DNA from: Micromonospora orduensis
GTDB taxonomy: Bacteria; Actinomycetota; Actinomycetes; Mycobacteriales; Micromonosporaceae
Assembly: GCF_006228125.1 (NCBI RefSeq)
Contig: NZ_VDFY01000200.1
Location: 1-57,685, forward strand
Direction of reading: 5' to 3'
Length of the DNA stretch: 57,685 bases
Shown here: piece after piece, positions 18,236 to 26,966 of the stretch
Position numbering within the stretch: the stretch's first letter is position 1
Layout: each line of letters begins with the position of its first letter
Translations under genes and position numbers: made by a program
The notes under the pieces: model-generated
Database searches by the model: none
What the model was told of the DNA's origin: nothing
The model's input: the letters and a program-made list of their open reading frames with translations, nothing else

Positions 18236-20053
18236 TCAACGGGCCCGTACGGCGAGCAGCGCGGTGTCGTCCTCCCGGCGCTGGATCGAGGCGAGCAGCA
18301 GGTCACACAGCTCGTCCAGGGGCACGCCGCCGGTGCCGGTGATCCGGTTGACCAGCTCGGCCAGTCCCTCGTCGATGGACCGGTCCCGACGCTCGATCAG
18401 CCCGTCGGTGTAGAGCAGCAGGGTGTCGCCGGTCGCCAGGCTGGCCGAGTGGCTGGACCGCCGCGACGGCCGGCCCAGGCCGAGCAGCGGTTCCGGTGTC
18501 GCCTCCAGGGCTTCCACGGTGCCGTGGGCGCGCACCAGCAGGGCCGGCGGGTGCCCGGCGTTGGACCAGGTCAGCTCGTGCACACCGGCGCGCTGGGGGC
18601 AGATCCGCACGAGCGTCGCGGTCGCCGCGATCGGCAGCCGCAGGCCCCGGATCGCGCCGTCCAGGTGGGTCATCAGCTCCCCGACCGCGTCCGGCCGGCC
18701 GAAGGCGTTGCCGCGGACCAGGTTGCGCAGCTGACCCATGGTCGCCGCCGCCTCGATGTCGTGCCCGGCCACGTCCCCGATCGCCGCGATCAGATCCCCG
18801 TCGGGCTGGACGAAGGCGTCGTACCAGTCGCCGCCCACCTCCACCCGGTCGGCCGCCGGCTGGTAGCGGGCCGCAAGCTCCAGCTCGGTGACGGCGGGCA
18901 ACCGCGGGAGCATGCTGTGTTGCAGGACCTCGGCGACGTGCCGCTGTTCGCCGTACATCGAGCTGTTGCCGATGGCCTGCCCGGCGCGGCGGCCGATGTC
19001 GATGGCCGTGAGCAGGTCGCGGTCGTCGAACTGCGGACCGTCGGCCCCGTTGACGAGGGTGATGGCGCCCAGCACGGTGCCGCCCGCCGCGCGCACCGGA
19101 ACGCTCAGGTAGGAGGTGATGCCCAGCCGCTCGGCGATGGCGCTCATCTCCGGATCGGTGGTGCCCCGCGACACGTCGGCCAGGGACGCCGCGCTGCCGA
19201 GCCGGGGCTGACCGGTCCGCAGCACCGCCCTGATGATCGACTCCTGGCTCAGGCCGGTACGCAGCAGCTGCGCGAAGCGGTCGACGTCAGCCGTCCGGGC
19301 CGGGTCGCGGTGCACGGCGACGACCTCGCGGGGCTGACCGGTCGGCCCGATCAGGGTGAGCAGGCACCAGTCGGCCAGCAACGGCACCATGGTGGTGGCG
19401 AGGCGACGCACCGCGACGCCGACGTCCAGGGTGTCGGCAAGCGTCTCGCTCACACCGGCCAGCAGCTCCAGCCGTTCGTGCGCCTGCACGACCCGCCGGC
19501 GGGCCTCCTGCGCGCCGTCCAGGGCGATCCGCAGCCGCAGCTCCGACGAGCAGGCGGCCGCCAGGTCGGCAAGTGTCCGCAGCTGCGCGGCCGTCCAGGC
19601 GCGGGGTTTGCTGTCGATGGCGCAGAGTGAGCCGAGCACCCGGCCGGAGAGGTCGGTCAGGGGCATCCCGGCGTACGCGACCACGCCGAGGTCCTCGATG
19701 GCGAGGTTGGTCCGTACCCGGGGGTAGAGCCGGGCGTCCGGCAGCACCATCGGCACCTCGATGTCCACCACATGTTGGCAGAACGAGTGGCTCAGCGGTG
19801 TCTGCCGGCGTTGCGACCAGGGCTCGGGCAGCCCGACCGCGCCCGGGAAGAACTGCCGGTCGGCGGAGACCAGGGACACCAGCGCGACCGGGACGTCCAG
19901 CAGGTCGCTGACCAGCCGGGCGAAGCGGTCGAACGCCTCGTCCGCGACGGCGTCCAGCCCGGTGTCGGCGAGCGCGCGCAGCCGTGCGGGATCGCCGAGC
20001 GCCGGGGGAAGTCCGGGCGTACGGCGAGGGCTGGCGGGGGAGCCGTCGGTCAT
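18236..20053 (-). CDS. GAF-GAF-PP2C (SpoIIE-type) protein phosphatase
   Basis: A 605-residue soluble signalling protein. GAF domain 1 (about 25-170) contains VALVSLVSADRQFFPG and YAGMPLTDLSGRVLGSLCAID. GAF domain 2 (about 190-340) is followed by the PP2C/SpoIIE phosphatase, with RYQPAADRVEVGGDWYDAF, AIGDVAGHDIEAAA and LLLYTDGLIERR carrying the metal-binding aspartates. Such proteins dephosphorylate anti-sigma-factor antagonists in response to signals sensed by the GAF domains. No anti-sigma partner is next to it. ATG 20053 follows AGGTG; in-frame codons extend upstream to 20545 but look non-coding and overlap the divergent gene. Confidence 0.9.
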   Translation of the reverse strand: MTDGSPASPRRTPGLPPALGDPARLRALADTGLDAVADEAFDRFARLVSDLLDVPVALVSLVSADRQFFPGAVGLPEPWSQRRQTPLSHSFCQHVVDIEVPMVLPDARLYPRVRTNLAIEDLGVVAYAGMPLTDLSGRVLGSLCAIDSKPRAWTAAQLRTLADLAAACSSELRLRIALDGAQEARRRVVQAHERLELLAGVSETLADTLDVGVAVRRLATTMVPLLADWCLLTLIGPTGQPREVVAVHRDPARTADVDRFAQLLRTGLSQESIIRAVLRTGQPRLGSAASLADVSRGTTDPEMSAIAERLGITSYLSVPVRAAGGTVLGAITLVNGADGPQFDDRDLLTAIDIGRRAGQAIGNSSMYGEQRHVAEVLQHSMLPRLPAVTELELAARYQPAADRVEVGGDWYDAFVQPDGDLIAAIGDVAGHDIEAAATMGQLRNLVRGNAFGRPDAVGELMTHLDGAIRGLRLPIAATATLVRICPQRAGVHELTWSNAGHPPALLVRAHGTVEALEATPEPLLGLGRPSRRSSHSASLATGDTLLLYTDGLIERRDRSIDEGLAELVNRITGTGGVPLDELCDLLLASIQRREDDTALLAVRAR

Positions 20054-20240
20054 CGGGCACCTGTCTGCCGGGGTGGAGGCCGACCGGCCCTCCGGGCCCT
20101 CCGTTATACCTCGTTCAGGGCGTGGGCGAACATCGCTGTGCTGAGTCTCGCCCGCCGCGGCGGCGCGCGCCACCAGCCGTGAGGTCGGATCGCGGCCGTG
20201 CCCGCGCGGGCCGTCGCGCCGGCGGCTATCGTCGGCGGAC

Positions 20241-21167
20241 GTGAAGGTATGGATTCCGCACGAGGCCGGTCTGGATCTCATCGGCGAGGTGCCGTCGGAC
20301 GTGACGGTGGAGGTCGTGGAGCGCGCCGACCGGTTGCCCTCGACGGTGGCCGGGGTGCGGTTCTGGGTGCCGCCGTTCCTGGGCGGCACGGACTCGACGG
20401 CGCTGGTGCGGGAGCTGCCCGACCTGGCGGTGGTGCAGCTGCTCTCGGCCGGCGCGGACGCGTGGGTGGGGCGGACGCCTGACGGTGTGACGCTCTGCGA
20501 CGCCCGAGGGGTGCACGACCCGTCCACGGCGGAGTGGGTCGTCACCGCGATCCTGGCTCAGCTGCGGGCGTTCCCGGCGTTCGTCCGGGCGCAGGCCGAC
20601 CGCCGGTGGGCGTACGACGGGTTCACCCCGACCGACGAGCTGACCGGTAAGCGGGTGCTGATCGTCGGGGCCGGCTCGATCGGTACGGCGGTGCGGGACC
20701 GGCTCGCGCCGTTCGAGGTGAGCTTCACCCTGGTCGCCCGTACCGCCCGGCCGGAGCAGGGGGTGCACGGCGTCGACGAACTGCCCCGACTGCTGCCCGA
20801 GGCGGACGTGGTGGTGGTGCTGGTGCCGCTCACGGAGCAGACCCGTGGGCTGATCGACAAGGAGTTCCTGGCCGCGATGTCGGACGGGGCTCTGCTGGTC
20901 AACGCGGCCCGGGGGCCGGTGGCGCGTACCGAGGCGCTCGTCGCCGAGCTGGGCACGGGCCGGATCTCGGCCGCGCTGGACGTCACCGACCCGGAGCCGC
21001 TACCGGCCGACTCGCCGCTGTGGACGATGCCGAACGTGCTGCTCACCCCGCACGTGGCCGGGTCGGTACGCGGGTTGCTGCCCCGCGCCTACCGGCTGGT
21101 GGGTGACCAGGTGCGCAGGTTCGCCGCCGGCCAGCCGCTGATCAACACGGTGGTCGGCGGCTACTGA
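20241..21167 (+). CDS. D-isomer-specific 2-hydroxyacid dehydrogenase
   Basis: A 308-residue NAD(P)-dependent oxidoreductase. The Rossmann motif is VLIVGAGSIGTAV (about residue 140). The catalytic Arg is in VNAARGPVA, the Glu in DVTDPEPLP and the His in LLTPHVAGSV, so the active-site trio is intact. Its precise hydroxyacid or oxoacid is not predictable; it is a separate enzyme from SerA in this window and lacks an ACT domain. GTG 20241 gives MKVWIPHEAG, and TATCGT about 11 bases upstream may be its -10 box. Its last seven bases overlap the end of the convergent PH-domain gene. Confidence 0.9.
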   Translation: MKVWIPHEAGLDLIGEVPSDVTVEVVERADRLPSTVAGVRFWVPPFLGGTDSTALVRELPDLAVVQLLSAGADAWVGRTPDGVTLCDARGVHDPSTAEWVVTAILAQLRAFPAFVRAQADRRWAYDGFTPTDELTGKRVLIVGAGSIGTAVRDRLAPFEVSFTLVARTARPEQGVHGVDELPRLLPEADVVVVLVPLTEQTRGLIDKEFLAAMSDGALLVNAARGPVARTEALVAELGTGRISAALDVTDPEPLPADSPLWTMPNVLLTPHVAGSVRGLLPRAYRLVGDQVRRFAAGQPLINTVVGGY

Positions 21168-21553
21168 CCGGGCGTCCCGGCCGTCCCGTCGGGCAGCCTC
21201 TGCCCGGTGGCCGACACCAGGTGGGGCAGGTCCACGCCGCGTACCGCCGGCAGGGTGACCTGCTGGCCGTCGTCGAGCCGGGCGACGGCCCGCCCGCGCG
21301 GGTCGGTGGCGAGCTCGACGACCTGGTCCCAGTCGATGCGACGCTGCCCCACCAGTGCGCGCAGGCGCAGCCCCCGGGCGTCGGCGTCGGTGCCGGCCCG
21401 CCAGGCCCACACCGCGACGCCGAGCGGGACGAGCAGCACCGGCAGCAGGTAGCCCCGCGCGTTGGCCAGGGGCAGCGCGCCGATGAAGGCGATCACCGCG
21501 GCGACCAGGATGGCTTGGTTGTGCCGGAAGCGGACCGTGTCGGACTTACTCAC
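21161..21553 (-). CDS. Small PH-domain membrane protein
   Basis: A 130-residue protein with two adjacent hydrophobic helices (QAILVAAVIAFIGALPLA and LLPVLLVPLGVAVWAW, about residues 13-52) followed by a bacterial pleckstrin-homology-like domain (RGLRLRALVGQRRIDWDQVVELATDPRG). These short actinobacterial proteins (bPH_6 type) have no assigned biochemical role. GTG 21553 gives MSKSDTVRFRHNQ; an open frame continues upstream but over obvious non-coding sequence. It converges on the 2-hydroxyacid dehydrogenase gene with a 7-base overlap. Confidence 0.82.
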   Translation of the reverse strand: MSKSDTVRFRHNQAILVAAVIAFIGALPLANARGYLLPVLLVPLGVAVWAWRAGTDADARGLRLRALVGQRRIDWDQVVELATDPRGRAVARLDDGQQVTLPAVRGVDLPHLVSATGQRLPDGTAGTPGQ

Positions 21554-21772
21554 CCTGCGATGATCCCACCCCCGGCGGATCCGGGTCGCAGCGGGCGGTG
21601 CCGGGGCGGCCCGGTTCGCCGTACAGTGACACAGGTCATTGCTTCCGTCCGATGACCAGCGCGTAACTCTTTCGGCCTCTGGTCGTTCTCGACTGGTGGG
21701 CAGCGGACCCGCAACGTCCGATGCCGCCGCACCGCCGCACCGCCCCCGTGCCCCCTCACGAAGGCGACCGCC

Positions 21773-24172
21773 GTGCTCCTCGCGTACCCGTTCCGTGTCC
21801 ACGTCCCCCGCCGTGCGCTTCCGGAGGCCGCCGTGTCCACGGCGGTGGCGCTGCTCGTCCTCGCCGGCGCCGCCGATCTGGTGCCGAGTGCGGTGGTGAT
21901 CGCTCTGGCCGGTGGCGCGGGCGCCACGCTCGCGGGTGTCCGACTCTCCCGCCTGGCCATCCGGCATCCCGCCGGTCCCGGGTCGCCGAGCGGGTCGTCC
22001 GGGCGCACGGCGGGTGTGCGGCTCGACGCGGCGGTGGTGGCGGCCGGTCTCGCCGCCGCCGTGCTGCCACTGGTCGCCGACGGGCACCGCGCCGCCGCGC
22101 TGGCCGGGTCGCTGGTCGTGGCCGTGCTGTCGGTGACCGGGCTGCGCCGGCTCCCCGGGCGGTGGCGACCACCGTCCGGGGTTCGGCTGCGCTCGCTGAT
22201 CGAGGCGGCCGGCCCGGCGCTCGGGCTGGCCCTCGCCGGCTGGCTGCTGCTGCCCGGGGACGATCTGCCGGTTCCGGCCCGGCTGGCCGCCGCGCTGGTG
22301 CTCGGCGCGCTGGGGATGGCCGCGACCAGCGCGTTCGCCGGACCGGATCGGCACTCGCCCGCGGCGATGTGCCGGGGTGGGGTGCTGCTCACGCTGCTCG
22401 GCCTGGCCCTGCTGGCGGCGCTGCCGCCCGGGGTGAGCGGTCGGACGGCCCTGCTGGCCGTGCCGCCGCTGGTGCTCGGGATGCTGCTCACCGCCCTCGG
22501 CGCGGCCGCCGCGGTGGACGCCGCCGACGCGGAGTCGACGGAGGCCCGGGCTGCCCCGGCGTGGCCCCGGGCGGTGCTCCCGGCGACGGTGGTGCTGCTG
22601 GCGGCCGGCCTGCACGTGGGTGCCGGCCGGGCACCGGACCGCACGAGCGTGCTGCTGGCTCTGGCCGCGGTGCCACCGCTGGTGCTGCGGGAGCTGCTGC
22701 GGGCCGGCGACGCGGCCACTCCGGAACGGCGCGCCGCGCACCGTCGGCGTGCCGGCCGCGGGGTCCGGCACCGCCGCGTGGCCGCGTCACGCTGGCCGGG
22801 GGCGCAGCCGCCGCCCGGCGATCAGACGTCCGGCGCGACCGGGCGTTCCCGCGCCTCGACCGGTCTCGACGCGGCCTGGCCGTCGGACGACGGTGCGGCC
22901 CGGTCGAGGCACGATTGGCCGTCCGTCCCGCCCGGCGATGGCCCGGGGGACCGGGCGGCCCTGCTGGACGCCCTCGCCGCGATCGGCGACGTGCCCGCGC
23001 CGGCCGGCGCGCTGCTGCTGGTGGACCTGCACGGAGGCGATGTGCTCGGCCCGTCGGTCCGCGAGGACCTGCTGGCCGAGGCGGTCGCGCGGGCCCGCGC
23101 CACCGTTGCTCCCGGCGACCTGGTCACCGGCTGCACGGGCGCCGGGTTCGCGGTGGTCACCGCGGCAGGACCGGTGCTGGGGTACGCGCTGGGCATACGA
23201 CTGCTGACCGCGCTCGGTCCGCCCTACCTGCTTGGCGGTTCGGCCGTGCGGGTACGGACGAGCATCGGGCTGGCCGAGGTGAGCGGCGCCGGGCCGGCGG
23301 ACGTGCTCCGCCAGGCTGAGCTGGCCCGCCGACGGGCCGTGCAGCTGGGTCGGGACCGGGTCGAGTGGTACGACGCGTTCCTGGAGGAGCAGCTGGTCCG
23401 CCGGCTCGACCTGGAACGCGAGCTGCCCGGCGCGGTGGCGCGCGGCGAGTTGGACCTCGTCTACCAGCCGGTGCTCGACCTGGCTGACCGGCAGCCAGTG
23501 GGCGCGGAGGCGTTGCTGCGCTGGCGCAGTCCCGTGCTCGGCACGGTGCTCCCCGCCGAGCTGCTGCCGGTCGCGGAGGACCTGGATCTGATCGGTGAGC
23601 TGGAGTGGTGGGTGCTGGATCGGGCCTGCCGGCAGCTGTCCCACTGGTCGGCGGGCGTCCGGGAGCTGTGGATGGCGGTGAACGTCACCCCCCGGGAGCT
23701 GACCACTCCCGACTTCGTGCAGCGCGCCGCGGCCGTGCTGGCCGCGTACGGGGTGTCGCCGGAGCGGTTGGTGGTCGAGGTGTCCGAGCCGAGGATCGCC
23801 GCCGACCTGTCGACAGTGGTGGCCCGGTTGGCCGGGCTGCGGTCGCTGGGTGTGCGTACCGCGCTTGACGATTTCCGGGCCGAACACGCCTCGCTGGCCC
23901 AGCTGCGCCGGCTGCCGATCGATCTGCTCAAGGTGGGCCCGGAGCTGGTGGGCGCGCGGCCGGACGGGCAGCCGCCGTTGATCGACGTGGTGGTGAACGT
24001 CGGCGAGCGGCTGGGAGTGGAGATCGTCGCCGAGGAGTTGGAGTCGCCCACCCAGGTCGAGGGGGCGCAGCGGGCCGGCTGCCGGTACGGGCAGGGCTTC
24101 GCGCTGGCCCGCCCGGCGACGGCCGAGCGGGTCGAGGCGTACTTCGAGGAGTTTCCGTCGGCGTCCCGCTGA
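21773..24172 (+). CDS. Membrane protein with degenerate GGDEF and EAL domains
   Basis: A 799-residue relative of the other two c-di-GMP proteins in the window. Residues about 1-310 hold roughly eight or nine hydrophobic helices. In the cyclase domain the signature is CTGAGFAVV (about 455) instead of GGDEF, so cyclase activity is not expected. The EAL domain keeps AEALLRW (about 578), NVTPREL and EVSEPR, but loop 6 reads DDFRAEHASL rather than DFGTGYSSL and the KxDxxF motif reads KVGPELV. Catalysis is doubtful; a c-di-GMP-binding or scaffold role is possible. The translation is continuous, so this is divergence and not frameshift damage. GTG 21773 is the chosen start. Confidence 0.85.
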   Translation: MLLAYPFRVHVPRRALPEAAVSTAVALLVLAGAADLVPSAVVIALAGGAGATLAGVRLSRLAIRHPAGPGSPSGSSGRTAGVRLDAAVVAAGLAAAVLPLVADGHRAAALAGSLVVAVLSVTGLRRLPGRWRPPSGVRLRSLIEAAGPALGLALAGWLLLPGDDLPVPARLAAALVLGALGMAATSAFAGPDRHSPAAMCRGGVLLTLLGLALLAALPPGVSGRTALLAVPPLVLGMLLTALGAAAAVDAADAESTEARAAPAWPRAVLPATVVLLAAGLHVGAGRAPDRTSVLLALAAVPPLVLRELLRAGDAATPERRAAHRRRAGRGVRHRRVAASRWPGAQPPPGDQTSGATGRSRASTGLDAAWPSDDGAARSRHDWPSVPPGDGPGDRAALLDALAAIGDVPAPAGALLLVDLHGGDVLGPSVREDLLAEAVARARATVAPGDLVTGCTGAGFAVVTAAGPVLGYALGIRLLTALGPPYLLGGSAVRVRTSIGLAEVSGAGPADVLRQAELARRRAVQLGRDRVEWYDAFLEEQLVRRLDLERELPGAVARGELDLVYQPVLDLADRQPVGAEALLRWRSPVLGTVLPAELLPVAEDLDLIGELEWWVLDRACRQLSHWSAGVRELWMAVNVTPRELTTPDFVQRAAAVLAAYGVSPERLVVEVSEPRIAADLSTVVARLAGLRSLGVRTALDDFRAEHASLAQLRRLPIDLLKVGPELVGARPDGQPPLIDVVVNVGERLGVEIVAEELESPTQVEGAQRAGCRYGQGFALARPATAERVEAYFEEFPSASR

Positions 24173-24182
24173 CGTTCCCGGT

Positions 24183-24198
24183 GGTGAACCGGTTCACC
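24183..24198. repeat. 16-bp perfect palindrome GGTGAACCGGTTCACC
   Basis: Bases 24183-24190 and 24191-24198 are exact reverse complements. The palindrome overlaps the lacI stop codon, between two convergent genes. The AACCGGTT core resembles LacI-family operator cores, but its position at a 3' end makes an operator role uncertain; it is too short to be a convincing terminator. Confidence 0.6.
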
Positions 24199-25213
24199 TC
24201 TCCCGGGGCGGTGCGGTGCTGCCGCGCGGGGTCAGGTGCGGCGTCTCGTCCTGCACCCGGCCGGCGGGCTGCCCGGCGATGACGGCGAGGAGTTGGCGGG
24301 CGGCGTGCGCCCCGTACGCCGGGATGTCCCGGCCCAGCGCGGTCAGCGGCGGGTGCACGAGCCGGCAGAGCGGTGAGTCGTCCCAGGCCACGATGGACAG
24401 GTCACCCGGCACGGTGAGCCCCATCTCCTGGGCGACGGACAGCCCGGCGATGGCCATGACGTCGTTGTCGTAGATGACCGCGGTGGGCCGCTGGGCGGAG
24501 CTGAGCAGCCGGCGGGTCGCCCGCCCACCCTCCTCGCCTGTGTAGTCGGACCAGACGGTCACCGCGTCGACCAGGCCGAGCTGCGCGCACACCGCCGTGA
24601 AGGCGTCGGTGCGGATCTGCGTGTGCCGCAGGTCGGGCAGGCCGCCCACCCGGGCGATCCGTCGGTGCCCGAGCGCGACCAGGTACTCCACGGCCTCGGT
24701 CAGCGCGGCGGCGTCGTCGGACCACACGCTGGCCAGGTCGCCGGTGCCGCCCGGCCCGCCGATCACCACGGCCGGAAGTTGGAGCTGTTCGAGTGCGGGG
24801 ATGCGACGGTCGTCGGTGCGCAGGTCGCAGACGAGAACACCGTCGACCCGGCGTTCGCCCCACCAGCGTCGGTAGACCGCGATCTCGGCGTCCTGGTCGG
24901 CCACCACCTGGAGGGTCAGCGCGTACGAGCGGGCGGAGAGTTCCGCCTCGACGCCGCTGATCAGCTCCATGAAGAAGGGCTCGATGCCCAGTATGCGGGC
25001 GGGGCGGCACAGGGCCAGGCCGACCGCCTCGGCGGTGGCCCCGGAGAGGGCGCGAGCGGCGCTGCTCGGGCTGAAGCCGATCTCGGTGGCGATGGCCAGG
25101 ATGCGTTGCCGGGTGGCCTCGGAGACACCGGGCTGCCCGTTCAGCGCGTACGACACGGCGCCCTTGGACACTCCGGCGCGTCGGGCGACGTCGGCGATTG
25201 TCGGCCGCTTCAC
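24194..25213 (-). CDS. LacI-family transcriptional repressor
   Basis: A 339-residue regulator. The N-terminal helix-turn-helix and hinge helix are textbook: RPTIADVARRAGVSKGAVSYALNGQPGVSEATRQRIL, then FSPSSAARALSG. The rest is a periplasmic-binding-protein-like sugar-sensing domain (RRVDGVLVCDLRTDD, HRRIARVGGLPDLRHTQIRTDAF, LSIVAWDDSPLCRLVHPPLTAL). It is divergent from the sugar ABC transporter and beta-mannosidase operon, which it almost certainly represses until the sugar appears. GTG 25213 is preceded by GGAGGAG at seven bases; the open frame before it is not coding. Confidence 0.93.
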   Translation of the reverse strand: MKRPTIADVARRAGVSKGAVSYALNGQPGVSEATRQRILAIATEIGFSPSSAARALSGATAEAVGLALCRPARILGIEPFFMELISGVEAELSARSYALTLQVVADQDAEIAVYRRWWGERRVDGVLVCDLRTDDRRIPALEQLQLPAVVIGGPGGTGDLASVWSDDAAALTEAVEYLVALGHRRIARVGGLPDLRHTQIRTDAFTAVCAQLGLVDAVTVWSDYTGEEGGRATRRLLSSAQRPTAVIYDNDVMAIAGLSVAQEMGLTVPGDLSIVAWDDSPLCRLVHPPLTALGRDIPAYGAHAARQLLAVIAGQPAGRVQDETPHLTPRGSTAPPRER

Positions 25214-25426
25214 CGGCGTGCTCCTCCACTCTCCGCCCGGAGGCGGGGTTCCTGACTGCCGCGGGCCGTGGCTCGGGCCGCCGCGTCGGCGGCCCCAACC
25301 TAGCGCAACCGGGGTCGGTTGCCGTCGCGCCTCGGCGTGGGCGAACGGGGGCGGCAGGCACTTGCCCGGTTCAGCGTACCGCCGCGTCGGGGGCGGCGGG
25401 GTGCCGGTTGGTGTGTGGAGCTGCGG

Positions 25427-25440
25427 AAGAAAGCGCTCCA
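25427..25440. promoter_or_regulatory. Candidate LacI-family operator (AGAAAGCGCTCCA)
   Basis: An AGCGCT-centred imperfect palindrome between the divergent lacI and the transporter operon, about 215 bases upstream of the lacI start codon. LacI/CcpA-type operators commonly have this core. Direct evidence of binding is absent. Confidence 0.45.
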
Positions 25441-25505
25441 CCACGCGTGTTCGCGCTCCCACGGGCCTGTTTGGTGCATCGATCGGGGACGGATTTAACC
25501 GGCCG

Positions 25506-25534
25506 TTGACACTCCTGGAACCGAACCGTACGGT
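25506..25534 (+). promoter_or_regulatory. Promoter of the sugar ABC/beta-mannosidase operon
   Basis: A consensus -35 TTGACA (25506-25511), a 17-base spacer and a -10 TACGGT (25529-25534) match housekeeping sigma promoters. The -10 lies in a perfect 10-base palindrome ACCGTACGGT (25525-25534). The start of transcription would fall near 25541, giving a leader of about 60 bases. The rest of the 25214-25603 intergenic stretch shows no further recognisable gene. Confidence 0.65.
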
Positions 25535-25572
25535 GGCCTCACTTATCCGGTTCAGTCAACGTCTCTCGATGT

Positions 25573-25586
25573 CGGGAGCGTTCCCA
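25573..25586. promoter_or_regulatory. Candidate operator CGGGAGCGTTCCCA
   Basis: This differs at two of 14 positions from TGGGAGCGCTCCCA, the operator of the actinobacterial LacI-type repressor CebR. It lies just downstream of the predicted transcription start and 18 bases before the ATG of the binding-protein gene, the right place for road-block repression by the adjacent LacI protein. Confidence 0.6.
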
Positions 25587-25603
25587 CATGCTCGGAGGAT
25601 GAC

Positions 25604-26884
25604 ATGAAACGGTCCTGGACCCGATGGGCCCGTACGGTCGCCGTGGGGGCGGTCGGCCTCGCCCTGGTCGCCGCGTGCAGCGGCAGGAGCGGTCAGGATT
25701 CCGGCGCCACGGACGGGCAGGTCACCCTGAAGATCAACTTCTGGGGTGACTTCGGCCTTCAGGACCTCAAGACGAAGTACGAGGCGGCCAACCCGAACGT
25801 CAAGATCCAGCTGAACTCCGGGGAGTACAACGCCCAGCACGAGGACCTGCAGAAGAAGCTGGTCGCCGGCTCCGGCGCACCGGACATCGCCGCCATCGAC
25901 GAGGGCTTCATGGTGCAGTTCCGGAGCCAGTCCGACAAGTTCGTCAACCTGCTCGACAAGGGCGCCGGCTCGTACGAGAGCAGGTACCTGCCCTGGAAGT
26001 GGAAGCAGTCGCTCTCCGCCGACGGTAAGACCCAGATCGGCCTCGGCACCGACGTCGGCGGCCTGGCCATGTGCTACCGCACCGACCTGTTCAAGGCCGC
26101 CGGTCTGCCCACCGCGCCCGACCAGGTCTCCGCCCTCTGGCCCACCTGGGACAGGTTCATCGAGGTCGGGCAGCGGTACACCGCCGCCAGCAACAAGAAG
26201 TTCATCGACGCCGGCAGCAACCTGTTCAACCCGATCCTCGGCCAGCAGCCGGTCGGCTTCTACGACGACCAGGACCAGCTCCAGATGGAGCAGGGCCCGA
26301 AGATCGCCTTCGACTACACCGTCAAGGCCATCCAGGCCGGCCTCTCCGCCAACCTGGCCAGCTTCCAGGCCGACTGGGACAAGGGCTTCACCAGCGGTTC
26401 CTTCGCGGTGCTCGCCTGCCCGGCCTGGATGCTCGGGCACATCAAGGACACCGCCCCCGGCACCGAGGGCAAGTGGGACATCGCCGCGGTGCCCGGCGGC
26501 GGCGGCAACTGGGGCGGCTCGTTCCTGACCGTTCCCAAGCAGGGCAAGCACGTCGACGAGGCGTACAAGCTGGTGGAATGGCTGGTCCAGCCGGAGCAGC
26601 AGATCGAGATCTTCAACAAGGTCGGTAACCTGCCGTCCCAGCCGGCCCTCTACAGCGACCCGGCCATCGCCGACTTCAAGAACCCGTTCTTCAACGACGC
26701 GCCGGTCGGACAGATCTTCCCGAACATGGCGCAGGGCCTCACCCCGCAGTACCTGGGCAAGAAGAACGGCCCGACGCGGGTGGCCGTGGAGAACGTGCTG
26801 ATCCGGGTGCAGAACAAGACCCTCAAGCCCGAGGCCGCCTGGGCGGAGGCCGTCAAGGAAGCCGAGAAGGCCAGCAAGTCCTGA
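25604..26884 (+). CDS. Sugar ABC transporter substrate-binding lipoprotein
   Basis: A 426-residue family 1 extracellular solute-binding protein. A basic N-terminus (MKRSWTRWART) and hydrophobic helix end in the lipobox LVAAC, so Cys at about residue 25 is probably lipidated. The mature protein has the family motifs LKINFWGDFGLQDL, YNAQHEDLQKKLVAGSGAPDIAAIDEGF and FTSGSFAVLACPAWML. It should deliver an oligosaccharide, probably a beta-mannoside given the operon, to the two permeases downstream. No ATPase gene is in the cluster; actinobacterial sugar transporters often share an MsiK-type ATPase encoded elsewhere. ATG 25604 has CGGAGGAT upstream. Confidence 0.92.
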   Translation: MKRSWTRWARTVAVGAVGLALVAACSGRSGQDSGATDGQVTLKINFWGDFGLQDLKTKYEAANPNVKIQLNSGEYNAQHEDLQKKLVAGSGAPDIAAIDEGFMVQFRSQSDKFVNLLDKGAGSYESRYLPWKWKQSLSADGKTQIGLGTDVGGLAMCYRTDLFKAAGLPTAPDQVSALWPTWDRFIEVGQRYTAASNKKFIDAGSNLFNPILGQQPVGFYDDQDQLQMEQGPKIAFDYTVKAIQAGLSANLASFQADWDKGFTSGSFAVLACPAWMLGHIKDTAPGTEGKWDIAAVPGGGGNWGGSFLTVPKQGKHVDEAYKLVEWLVQPEQQIEIFNKVGNLPSQPALYSDPAIADFKNPFFNDAPVGQIFPNMAQGLTPQYLGKKNGPTRVAVENVLIRVQNKTLKPEAAWAEAVKEAEKASKS

Positions 26885-26966
26885 GTCCGCTGCGCGAGGG
26901 CGGGCCGGACGCGGTCCGCCCCCGCGCCACCCGTACCCCTGTCTCTTCGGCCCTGGAGTGTCTCCG

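Noticed and set aside
17075..19630. Very long plus-strand open frame opposite the sugar dehydrogenase and PP2C genes
   Set aside because: Its translation is Arg/Gly/Pro-rich low complexity, typical of the antisense of high-GC genes, while the minus strand encodes clear domains.
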